From Pseudotabrizicola sp. (GTDB lineage Bacteria; Pseudomonadota; Alphaproteobacteria; Rhodobacterales; Rhodobacteraceae): 64,000 bases of DNA. Below, one piece after another: positions 8,667 through 16,393 of this stretch (positions within the stretch are counted from its first letter, which is position 1; each line of letters starts with the position of its first letter). A program made the position numbers and the translations under genes. The notes below the pieces were generated by a model. The model was not told where the DNA came from. It saw nothing but the letters and a program-made list of their open reading frames with translations, and searched no databases. The stretch covers positions 174,050-238,049 of the forward strand of contig NZ_JAUXOV010000024.1 in the NCBI RefSeq assembly GCF_030684215.1. The letters run 5' to 3'.

Positions 8667-10742
8667 TCAGTTCAGATCTTTCAGCAGACGGCCATGCCGG
8701 CGCACCTCGGTCAAGACCGCGCCAAAGGTTGCAAAGCCCCGGCCTTGCAGCATCGGCATCAGCTTCAGAAAAGCATCCGCCGTCGCGATGGTATCGCCAA
8801 TCGCGGTGTGGCGCGCTTCTTCAGGGATGGTGATTCCCAGCCTGTGTGACAATGCATCAAGGCTGTGAACATCGTGCTGGCCATAGACCACAGCCGACAA
8901 CAGCACCGTGTCAAAGACCGGATTGTCAAACCGCAGGGCAATCTCGGGTTCCAGCCTGCGCAGAAACTCCATGTCAAACGGGGCGTTATGGGCCACCAGC
9001 ACAGCACCTTCGGCAAATTTGTGAAATCGCTTGGCCACCTCTTCGACAAAGGGGGCATCCTGCACCATTGCATCCGTGATCCCATGCACCTCCGTCGAGG
9101 TCAGCGGAATCGTGCGGCGTGGATTGACCAGCGTGTTGAACACTTCCCCCTCAACCCGGCGGCCGTTGACGATCCGCACAGCCGCAATCTGCACAATCTC
9201 ATCGCCTTGCCCCGGCAACAGGCCGGTGGTCTCGGTGTCAAACACCACATAGGTCAGGTCTTGCAGCCGCGTGTCCTGCACGCCTGCACTGCGCGCCTTT
9301 GACAGCAGATCGAAATCATAGACCACAGGACGCGCGATAGGGGCAGGGCGCCGCACCACGCGGCGGGCCTGCGGAATGGGCATGCACAGGCTGTTGGCCC
9401 CCTGCCCTGCCTTCTCTGGCCAGATCTCGGTTGCATGAGTCGCCAGCACCGAACGACGCGGCGCAGGGGCGATCCCCGGCTCCAGCGGAGCATCCAGCCA
9501 GCTTTCAAGCAAGGCCAAAGGCAAGGCATTGCCCTGCCAGACCACCCGGATCAGCGCACCCGTGCCATCTTCCTCGACCACAAGCCGAAAGCTGTTTGAA
9601 ATACCCGCCCGCGCCATCGCCTCGGTCAACCCTGACAAAAGCGCGATGACCTCAAAGCCGTTGCAGCGCAGCAGCAACGCATCGGCCTGCGTCTCGGCGG
9701 CCAGCCCATCGCCCTCCATCCGGGCGCGCAGACCGTCCAGCAGATCCGAGGCGCGGGTCATGACAAGCGACCAGCCCTCGCCCCGGCCATCATCATGGCG
9801 GCGCGACAGATCGGTCACGGCGGCGGCCAGCGCTGCCACTTCTTCGCGCAGAGCTGTATCCAGCTTGCCGGGAGCCGCAGAACCCTCGGGGATCGCCGCC
9901 ATCAGCGTTGACAGATTGGCCGCCGGACGACGCACCCGGTCGAACACCTCGGCCAACAAAGCCTCTCGCCGGGCGTGGGTGGCCTGATCTGCGGTCACGT
10001 CGCGCAAGGTCAGCACATAGCCCGGCACACTGCCCTGCTCGGTCGCCATAAGCCGCATCCGCGCCGACAGCACCCGGCTTCCGGTCAGGGTTGCGCACAA
10101 CAGATCCGACGCGGCATCGCTGTCGCCCGTGGCCATCAGGCGTTCATGCGCCAGCCGGATCGGACCTTCGCGCAGATAATCGAACAAGCGCCGGTCCAGC
10201 CCCGGCTGGGCCATATCCGCGCCCATTAGATCAATCGCCTGCCCATTGTAGAACGCCAGCGTATGGTCGCCCGAGCACAGGATAACCCCGGAATCCACGT
10301 CCGAAAGCAGCGCCTCCAGCCGTTGCTTTTCGGCCATCAACCGGGTGGTTTCGCGTGCGACTGCCTCGGCCAGCGCGCTCCGGGTTTCAGACAGGGACCG
10401 GGCCGCAGCGGTGGCAGCGGGTGCCAGATCGCCCAGATATTGCGCCGGTCTTGTGTCGATCTCTCCGCTCGCATTGGAATGCGCCCGCGCCCGCAGCGTG
10501 CCGGCCAGACTTTCTATCGGTTTGGCCACGTTCAGATCGAACAAATACCAGATCCATGCGACCACCCCCAGCACAAGAAAGGCGGCCACAACGCCGCCTT
10601 GCACAAACGCCGCCGATTGCTCTGGCAATCCCAGCCGACGATATCCCAGCCACAGCCCAAGGAAAACCGCCGCAAGCGCCCCCCCTGCCAGACCCGCAAA
10701 CAGCAGGAATATCCGCACGCGCAACGACAGGGACATCAGCAT
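8667..10742 (-). CDS. membrane PAS/pseudo-histidine-kinase protein fused to a DEDDh 3'-5' exonuclease
   Basis: The 691-aa product has two N-terminal membrane helices (about 9-33 and 46-68), a HAMP-like linker and coiled coil (70-145), a PAS-like domain (about 145-250), and a segment resembling a histidine-kinase dimerisation helix (255-315). In that helix the HExxRTP-type motif reads DRVRRP, with Asp268 where the phosphorylated His should be. Next comes an ATPase-like region without clear nucleotide-binding boxes (about 320-460). A C-terminal DnaQ/PolC-type exonuclease (495-691) carries FDTETTG (D502, E504), HNAPFD (D590) and H645/D650, a complete DEDDh catalytic set. It starts 3 bp after the receiver gene and is the last gene of the acetate block. 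The exonuclease call is firm; loss of kinase activity is inferred. Confidence 0.88.
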   Translation of the reverse strand: MLMSLSLRVRIFLLFAGLAGGALAAVFLGLWLGYRRLGLPEQSAAFVQGGVVAAFLVLGVVAWIWYLFDLNVAKPIESLAGTLRARAHSNASGEIDTRPAQYLGDLAPAATAAARSLSETRSALAEAVARETTRLMAEKQRLEALLSDVDSGVILCSGDHTLAFYNGQAIDLMGADMAQPGLDRRLFDYLREGPIRLAHERLMATGDSDAASDLLCATLTGSRVLSARMRLMATEQGSVPGYVLTLRDVTADQATHARREALLAEVFDRVRRPAANLSTLMAAIPEGSAAPGKLDTALREEVAALAAAVTDLSRRHDDGRGEGWSLVMTRASDLLDGLRARMEGDGLAAETQADALLLRCNGFEVIALLSGLTEAMARAGISNSFRLVVEEDGTGALIRVVWQGNALPLALLESWLDAPLEPGIAPAPRRSVLATHATEIWPEKAGQGANSLCMPIPQARRVVRRPAPIARPVVYDFDLLSKARSAGVQDTRLQDLTYVVFDTETTGLLPGQGDEIVQIAAVRIVNGRRVEGEVFNTLVNPRRTIPLTSTEVHGITDAMVQDAPFVEEVAKRFHKFAEGAVLVAHNAPFDMEFLRRLEPEIALRFDNPVFDTVLLSAVVYGQHDVHSLDALSHRLGITIPEEARHTAIGDTIATADAFLKLMPMLQGRGFATFGAVLTEVRRHGRLLKDLN

Positions 10743-10745
10743 GGC

Positions 10746-11138
10746 TTAGCCTTCCATGATCAAAAGGCGGCGCACTTCTTCGCGCAACTCCTTCAACTCA
10801 AACGGTTTTGAGATGAAGCCATCCGCCCCAAGCGCCAACCCTTTGCGGCGTTCGATCGCTGATCCGCGCGCCGTCATCATCAGGATTTTGACATCCGACA
10901 GGCTTGGGTCAAGCCGGATCCCCTGGCAGATTTCATAGCCCGACACCTCTGGCAACATCACATCCAGCAACACCAGATCGGGGTGCGTATCCCTTATGCG
11001 GGCCAACGCATCCGCCCCGTTAGAGATGCGGTCATGGTCATAGCCTTCGCGCGTCATCAGATAGTCCAGCGCGATGGCGATATTATCCTCATCCTCGACC
11101 ACGAGGACGCGGTGTCGTCTCCCCCCTTCGGTCGTCAT
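10746..11138 (-). CDS. stand-alone response regulator receiver protein
   Basis: This is a 130-aa CheY-like receiver with all switch residues: E15/D16 in VVEDED, phospho-acceptor D59 in LVLLDVMLPEVSG, T89 in MMTARG and K111 in FISKPF. No output domain follows. The start used has AAGGGGGA about 6 bases upstream; a longer frame exists but overlaps the upstream gene. No intact histidine kinase is encoded nearby. The adjacent downstream gene instead encodes a kinase-like protein lacking the phospho-His and fused to an exonuclease, so the receiver may be phosphorylated by a distant kinase and act by docking on that neighbour. Confidence 0.93.
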   Translation of the reverse strand: MTTEGGRRHRVLVVEDEDNIAIALDYLMTREGYDHDRISNGADALARIRDTHPDLVLLDVMLPEVSGYEICQGIRLDPSLSDVKILMMTARGSAIERRKGLALGADGFISKPFELKELREEVRRLLIMEG

Positions 11139-11149
11139 TATATCCCCCT

Positions 11150-11671
11150 TCAGGCTGTCTTGCAGGCAGCGGCTTGAAATCCATCCCCATCGGGTGCGTT
11201 GACCCATTCGGCCCCTTGCAGGATGCCGTCATTTGAAATCTCGGCGCCTTCGGTCAGCAGAACCTGACGGCGCCCGGCACAATCAAACGCCATCAGCGCA
11301 TTGGTAACGGGGCGCCAGCGGCCGAAGTTGAACAGCTTTGCCATGCGCAGATCGGCATTGGTCGGGTGCTGCACGATGGCTCGGGTGTCCATGGCCACAA
11401 AGCGCGTGGTGATCGGCGCGATCATGGTCCACGGCCGCAGCGTCATCACCTCCTCGGCCTGCCAGACCACCTCGACCCCTGCGGGCAATTCGGCACTGAC
11501 GCGGTTGAACCAGTCATATTCCAGATAGATCGTGGTTCCGATCAGCCCCACAGCCGCTGCCACCGTCACAAACCATTTCGGCAGGCTGTATCCGGTTAAC
11601 CTGCGCAACAGGTGCGCCATGCCGCCAAGGGCAACAGCAGCGACAATTGCGGCGAAAAATTCAAATGCCAT
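11150..11671 (-). CDS. conserved hypothetical membrane-anchored protein
   Basis: This 173-aa protein has two hydrophobic N-terminal helices (about residues 3-22 and 32-50) and a soluble C-terminal part of about 120 residues, probably periplasmic. The soluble part contains EVMTLRPWTMIAPITTRFVA and a Cys pair spaced far apart (CAGRR and ACKTA). I do not recognise a named family. It lies 3 bp after the DUF294 gene and 11 bp before the receiver gene, so translation is tightly coupled within the block. The position suggests an accessory of the symporter/signalling proteins. It could be a sensor subunit, but nothing in the sequence proves it. Confidence 0.75.
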   Translation of the reverse strand: MAFEFFAAIVAAVALGGMAHLLRRLTGYSLPKWFVTVAAAVGLIGTTIYLEYDWFNRVSAELPAGVEVVWQAEEVMTLRPWTMIAPITTRFVAMDTRAIVQHPTNADLRMAKLFNFGRWRPVTNALMAFDCAGRRQVLLTEGAEISNDGILQGAEWVNAPDGDGFQAAACKTA

Positions 11672-11674
11672 TCA

Positions 11675-13498
11675 TCAACTCCGGGCGCCGCGTGATTGAC
11701 CCACGGCAGATTGCATGGTGCGCACCACGACAAAAGCGTCGCGCAAGTGGCTGCGTTCAAAATCCGACATGTCTGACGGCGCAAGGAAATTGTCGGGCTT
11801 GCGCCCCGACCGCACCAGCCGCGCCTGATTCTCCAGCCGGGTCTGCGCGATCAGGTCATAGGCCTCGATCAGATCCCGCGCGCCCGAGACGCTGATCACC
11901 CCCGCCGCTTCAGCCGCCTCCAGCCGGGCGCGGGTGTTCACCGGTTCCAGTTGGCCGATCAGCGCATAGATGCGGCCAAGGTCCACCACCGGCACAACCC
12001 CGTTCAGCTTCATGTCGATATGGTTCTTGTAGTCGCCTGACCGGATGGTGGCAAAGCCGCGCAGCATTCCAAGGGGGGGCGTATGCTTCAGGCTGTTGCT
12101 GATCATATGGGCGACAAAGATCGAATTCCGTGTCGCCATTTCCAGCGTTTCATGCTGCAAGTCCTTGAACAGGCTGGCTTGCCCGCCGATGGGGCGCAGG
12201 TCGAACATCACCGATGCCAGCATCTGCGCCATAGGGTCCGGCATGGCCACCCATTTGCGGAAATAACTGCGCCAGACCTCCATCCGTTGGCACCACTGCG
12301 GGTTGGTCGCCATCATGTCGCCCGGACAATAGATATAGCCGCAGGCGTCCAGCCCATCCGTCACGATCTTGGCCAACGCATGAAAATAGCCCATGTCGTC
12401 GTCAGTTGCTGCGTCGTCGATCATCAGGCAATTGTCCTGATCTGACACGCCAGTCTGTTCCTGCCGCCCTTGCGACCCGCAGGCCAGCCACAGATAGGGA
12501 ACCGGGGCCGGGCCAAGCTGCGCCTCGGCCATGGCCAGCAATCGGCGAGTCACTGTGTCTGCAATGTCGGTGATCAGGCGCGTGACCACCTCATGCGGGT
12601 TATTGCCACCCACCAACTGCACCAGCAGTTGTGGGATCCGCGCCGTTACGCCTGCCATATCGGCCACGGTTTCAGCAGCAGCCGCATCACGCACCAGTTG
12701 CGCCGAACTGACCGCCTGAAACCGAGTAAGATCGGTCTGGGTGATCATGCCAACAAGCGTGCTGCCCTCCACCACAGGCAAGTGCCCGATCCGTCGTTCC
12801 AGCATGATGTGAAGGATATCAGACCCAAGCGAGTCAGGCCGCAGCGTCACCGGATCAGCGGTCATCACCTCGGCCACGGGCGTTGACGGGTCCAGGCCAT
12901 CGGCCAGCACCCGGTTTGTCATGTCGCGGGTCGTGACAATGCCCAGAAACGTGCCGTCCTGCACCACCCCCAGCGACGATACGCGGGCGTCGCGCATTTT
13001 TTGTGCCGCCAGGCGCACCGTATCATCCGGCCCAACCACCACCGGCTTGCGCGCCATCAGGTCGCCCACCTTTTGCGTGGTCAGATCACCGCCGCGCGAC
13101 TCGTGCCCGCGCCCGCGGCTGAAAAACCGCTCAAAAGCCGGAGAGTTTGCCAGTAAAGCGCGATATTCCGCCACCGGCAACAGCAGTAAAACCGAGTCTT
13201 CGGTGACGCGCGCGGTCGTGACCGCCAGTCCGTCGCGGGCCAGACCACGTTCGCCAAAACTGTTGCGCGGGCCAAGAAGCGAGATCACCTGGCCAGAGGG
13301 CTCCTGCACCTCGACCGACCCCCGCTTGATCAGATACAAGCCCTTGAGCGGATCGCCAGCGTGATAGACTTCTTCACCAGCGGCAAATTCTCTGCGGCTG
13401 AAGGAAGTGGCGACACGCGCCAATTCGTCCCGCGGCAGGGTGTCGTAAGGGTGGACCGTTTCCAGAAAGCTGATGATCGTTTCTAACGGGTGGTCCAT
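11675..13498 (-). CDS. cNMP-binding/CBS-pair/DUF294 nucleotidyltransferase-like signalling protein
   Basis: The 607-aa protein is multidomain. A cyclic-nucleotide-binding-like beta barrel (about 10-125) contains SFGERGLARDG. Two CBS domains follow (about 143-200, DLMARKPVVVGPDDTV; and 207-262, VMTADPVTLRPDSLG). A GlnD-like DUF294 nucleotidyltransferase core (about 290-400) has the motif GSQGRQEQTGVSDQDN (341-356), and a C-terminal DUF294_C helical domain completes it (about 430-600). Such proteins are repeatedly found beside sodium/solute symporters of the acetate type. The GS...D.D motif looks intact, so nucleotidyl transfer is possible; the target is unknown. AAGGGG precedes the ATG. A strong stem-loop separates it from the symporter gene upstream. 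Confidence 0.9.
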   Translation of the reverse strand: MDHPLETIISFLETVHPYDTLPRDELARVATSFSRREFAAGEEVYHAGDPLKGLYLIKRGSVEVQEPSGQVISLLGPRNSFGERGLARDGLAVTTARVTEDSVLLLLPVAEYRALLANSPAFERFFSRGRGHESRGGDLTTQKVGDLMARKPVVVGPDDTVRLAAQKMRDARVSSLGVVQDGTFLGIVTTRDMTNRVLADGLDPSTPVAEVMTADPVTLRPDSLGSDILHIMLERRIGHLPVVEGSTLVGMITQTDLTRFQAVSSAQLVRDAAAAETVADMAGVTARIPQLLVQLVGGNNPHEVVTRLITDIADTVTRRLLAMAEAQLGPAPVPYLWLACGSQGRQEQTGVSDQDNCLMIDDAATDDDMGYFHALAKIVTDGLDACGYIYCPGDMMATNPQWCQRMEVWRSYFRKWVAMPDPMAQMLASVMFDLRPIGGQASLFKDLQHETLEMATRNSIFVAHMISNSLKHTPPLGMLRGFATIRSGDYKNHIDMKLNGVVPVVDLGRIYALIGQLEPVNTRARLEAAEAAGVISVSGARDLIEAYDLIAQTRLENQARLVRSGRKPDNFLAPSDMSDFERSHLRDAFVVVRTMQSAVGQSRGARS

Positions 13499-13518
13499 GA
13501 CAATTGCCCCTTGTAAGG

Positions 13519-13549
13519 CACGCGCCCCCGGATGATCCGGGGGCGCGTG
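13519..13549 (-). promoter_or_regulatory. intercistronic stem-loop between the symporter and DUF294 genes
   Basis: A perfect 14-bp stem CACGCGCCCCCGGA/TCCGGGGGCGCGTG has a 3-base loop. On the minus strand no U-run follows, so it is more likely a partial terminator or RNA-stability barrier than a full stop. It would keep symporter mRNA above that of the downstream regulatory genes. Confidence 0.65.
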
Positions 13550-13555
13550 TTTGAC

Positions 13556-15373
13556 TTAGTGACCTGTCGCAGCGCCCGCGCCTTTAGGCACGCGGATCGA
13601 TTCAATCAGATCAACCACATGCTGTGGCGGAGCTTTGGTCATCATCGACACGGCATAAGCCACACCGAAGTTCACCACCGCACCGACAGAGCCGATCGAC
13701 AACGGCGAGATGCCGAAGAAGTGCTGATCAGGCGTGTTGGCATACGTGTTCGTGCCGGGGATGAAGAACCAACCCAGGTAGAGGAAGATGTAAACTGCCG
13801 TGAACACAAGACCCGCCAGCATACCGGCAATCGCGCCTTCTTTGTTGATGCGCTTCGAGAAGATGCCCATCATCAGAACCGGGAAGATCGTCGCTGCTGC
13901 CAGACCAAAGGCCAAGGCAACAACCTGCGCGGCAAAGCCGGGCGGGTTCAAACCAAGGTAGGTTGCAACAACAATCGCGCCACCCATCGCGATCCGGGCA
14001 GCCAGAAGCTCACCCTTTTCCGAGATGCTCGGGTTGATCGAGCCTTTGATCAAGTCGTGCGAGATTGCAGACGAGATTGCCAGCAACAGGCCAGCCGCAG
14101 TCGAAAGCGCGGCGGCAAGACCACCAGCTGCGACCAAGGCAATAACCCAACCCGGCAGAGCCGCGATTTCTGGGTTCGCCAACACCATCATGTCGTTGTC
14201 GACCTTGGTGAGTTCGTTGCCAGCCCAGCCACGCTCTGCTGCGATAGCCTGCATACCGGCATTCGCATCGTTATAGTACTGGATCAGGCCATCGCCGTTC
14301 TTGTCTTCAAAGGCAAGAAGACCGGTGTTTTTCCAGGTGTTGACCCAAGCAAGCGACGGATCGGTATTGATCGCTTCAAGGCTGATCGCATCGCCAGCCA
14401 GCGCATCGCCTTGAACGGCGTTGGGCCAGAAGGTGGTGGTCAGGTTCAAACGTGCCATTGCGCCAACGGCAGGTGCAACGGTGTAGAGCAGTGCGATAAA
14501 CACCAGCGCCCAACCAGCCGAGGACCGCGCATCGGCGACCTTTGGCACGGTGAAGAAGCGGATGATGACGTGCGGAAGACCGGCGGTGCCGATCATCAGC
14601 GACATGGTGAACAGGATCATGTTGAACATGTTCGTCGTGTCGGCGGTGTACTGGGTGAAGCCCAGTTCAGTCACCACGGTATCAAGTTTCGAAAGAAGCG
14701 TAAGATCCCCACCAGACGGCGCATAAGACCCGATCAGGCCAAGCTGTGGCAGGAACGAACCGGTCAGGTTCAACGAGATGAAGATCGCCGGAATGGTATA
14801 GGCGATGATCAGAACGACGTATTGCGCCACCTGAGTATAGGTGATGCCCTTCATGCCGCCAAACACGGCATAAGCGAACACGATCGCCGCACCGATATAG
14901 AGGCCCGTATCCGTCGACACTTCAAGGAAGCGCGCGAAAGTCACGCCCACACCGCGCATCTGGCCGATAACATAGGTGACCGAGATAACGATAAGGCAGA
15001 TAACGCCCACCAGACGCGCACCGCCGGAATAGAAACGGTCGCCGATGAATTCCGGCACGGTAAACTTGCCGAACTTGCGCAGATAAGGTGCGAGCAGCAG
15101 CGCCAGAAGCACATAGCCACCGGTCCAGCCCATAAGGAAGGCCGACTGCTGATAACCACCGGCACCCGCCATGGCGATGATACCCGCCATCGAGATGAAC
15201 GAGGCCGCCGACATCCAGTCTGCGCCCGTCGCCATACCGTTCAGAACCGGGTTAACGCCCTGTCCGGCTGCATAGAATTCCGCGGTGGTGCCCGCACGGG
15301 CCCAGATCGCGATCCCGATGTAGATGGCAAAAGTAAAGCCAACCACGATCAGGTTGAGGGTAAATTGATCCAT
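13556..15373 (-). CDS. sodium:solute symporter, VC_2705/ActP-like (probable acetate or short organic acid uptake)
   Basis: This is a 605-aa SLC5-family symporter with about 13 membrane helices, longer than ActP of enterics because of an insertion near residues 330-395 (TNTDPSLAWVNTWKNTG and FEDKNGDGLIQYY in outline). That insert is characteristic of the VC_2705 subfamily. Family-typical helices include DWMSAASFISMAGIIAMAG near residue 52 and STAAGLLLAISSAISHDLIKG near 425. It starts 13 bp after the DUF4212 gene, its usual small partner. With acs and adk upstream, uptake of acetate or a related monocarboxylate driven by sodium or protons is the best inference. AAGGGG precedes the ATG. Confidence 0.9.
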   Translation of the reverse strand: MDQFTLNLIVVGFTFAIYIGIAIWARAGTTAEFYAAGQGVNPVLNGMATGADWMSAASFISMAGIIAMAGAGGYQQSAFLMGWTGGYVLLALLLAPYLRKFGKFTVPEFIGDRFYSGGARLVGVICLIVISVTYVIGQMRGVGVTFARFLEVSTDTGLYIGAAIVFAYAVFGGMKGITYTQVAQYVVLIIAYTIPAIFISLNLTGSFLPQLGLIGSYAPSGGDLTLLSKLDTVVTELGFTQYTADTTNMFNMILFTMSLMIGTAGLPHVIIRFFTVPKVADARSSAGWALVFIALLYTVAPAVGAMARLNLTTTFWPNAVQGDALAGDAISLEAINTDPSLAWVNTWKNTGLLAFEDKNGDGLIQYYNDANAGMQAIAAERGWAGNELTKVDNDMMVLANPEIAALPGWVIALVAAGGLAAALSTAAGLLLAISSAISHDLIKGSINPSISEKGELLAARIAMGGAIVVATYLGLNPPGFAAQVVALAFGLAAATIFPVLMMGIFSKRINKEGAIAGMLAGLVFTAVYIFLYLGWFFIPGTNTYANTPDQHFFGISPLSIGSVGAVVNFGVAYAVSMMTKAPPQHVVDLIESIRVPKGAGAATGH

Positions 15374-15386
15374 CTGTCCCTGCCCC

Positions 15387-15644
15387 TTATTCTTCGACGC
15401 CGAATTCTTTGTCGAGCTTGTTCATCTTCCACGCATAGGCGAAGATCAGCACGAGAAAGACGTAGATCGACCCGTTTTGCGCAAACCAGAAGCCAAGGTC
15501 AGCGCCCCCGACCATAATGCCTTTGAGCGCCGGGCGCAGGATGATGCCAAGGCCGAACGAGCAAAAGAACCAGACGGCAAGTGAGATCAAGATCACCCGC
15601 ACGTTGGCAGCCCAATAGGCGCTTGACGAAGTTCTGTCCGCCAT
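15387..15644 (-). CDS. DUF4212 small membrane subunit of the symporter
   Basis: The 85-aa protein has two hydrophobic helices (about residues 12-37 and 52-72) and a charged C-terminus (MNKLDKEFGVEE). DUF4212 proteins, like YjcH, almost always precede a VC_2705-type symporter and are presumed accessory subunits. The start with AGGGAG eight bases upstream was chosen; an earlier in-frame start adds 26 residues with no family character. It lies 13 bp upstream of the symporter gene. Confidence 0.9.
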   Translation of the reverse strand: MADRTSSSAYWAANVRVILISLAVWFFCSFGLGIILRPALKGIMVGGADLGFWFAQNGSIYVFLVLIFAYAWKMNKLDKEFGVEE

Positions 15645-15705
15645 GTGTGTTACTCCCTGTGTTTTCTCTCCACACCTGCACCCCCTTGGGGATACAGGCC
15701 CCCTC

Positions 15706-16377
15706 TTATTGCGCTGACACACCCTTTACGATGTTGCCAAGCGTCATGCGGATAGAGGCGATTTCTCCCATCGCATCAATCCGTTGCAAGACACCCTTGG
15801 CATCGTAGTAGGTGATCAGCGGTGCCGTCTGTGCGTGGTAGGCTTTCAACCTTTCCCGCACGGTTTCGGCATTGTCGTCGGCCCGGCGCTTGAACGCCGT
15901 TCCGCCGCATTTATCGCAAACACCCGCAACTGCGGGCTGCTTGAAATCATCGTGATAGCCTTCGCCGCATCCGCCGCAGGTAAAGCGACCTGCGATCCGG
16001 CCCACCATCGCCTCGTCATCCACATCAAGACTGATCGCAGCGGTGACGGTCTGTCCGGCTCCGGCCAGCAGTTCGTCCAGCGCAGCGGCCTGCCCGTCTG
16101 TGCGGGGGAAGCCGTCAAGAATGATACCCTTGGTAACATCGGGCTGGCCCATGCGGTCTTTCAGGATGGCCAGCACGATCTCGTCGCTGACCAGACCTCC
16201 GGCTTCCATGACCGCCTTGGCCTGCATGCCCGCGGCGCTGCCAGAGGCAACCGCCGCGCGCAAAAGATCGCCCGTGGACAGTTGAACAAAACCAAAGTCT
16301 TCTTCCAGCATCCGGGCTTGCGTGCCCTTGCCCGCGCCCGGAGGCCCAAGCAGGATCAGAACCGCAGGGGTTGTCAT
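15706..16377 (-). CDS. adk: adenylate kinase
   Basis: It catalyses ATP + AMP to 2 ADP in the cytoplasm. The P-loop is GPPGAGKGTQ, the AMP-binding segments are STGDLLRAAV and DGFPRT, and the long LID domain carries four Cys (FTCGGCGEGYH and CDKCGG), i.e. a zinc-type LID. The length (about 223 aa) is normal for the long form. A GTG at 16389 with AGGGG upstream is an alternative start adding four residues. The gene sits 16 bp after acs. Because Acs releases AMP, a co-transcribed adenylate kinase would recycle it, which makes the pairing functionally sensible. Whether this is the only adk of the genome cannot be seen. Confidence 0.95.
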   Translation of the reverse strand: MTTPAVLILLGPPGAGKGTQARMLEEDFGFVQLSTGDLLRAAVASGSAAGMQAKAVMEAGGLVSDEIVLAILKDRMGQPDVTKGIILDGFPRTDGQAAALDELLAGAGQTVTAAISLDVDDEAMVGRIAGRFTCGGCGEGYHDDFKQPAVAGVCDKCGGTAFKRRADDNAETVRERLKAYHAQTAPLITYYDAKGVLQRIDAMGEIASIRMTLGNIVKGVSAQ

Positions 16378-16393
16378 GACCTCTGCCACCCGA

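Noticed and set aside
13532..15517. 661-codon plus-strand open frame opposite the symporter
   Set aside because: It is antisense to a clear symporter gene; the translation is rich in His, Arg and Gln as expected for a GC-rich shadow.
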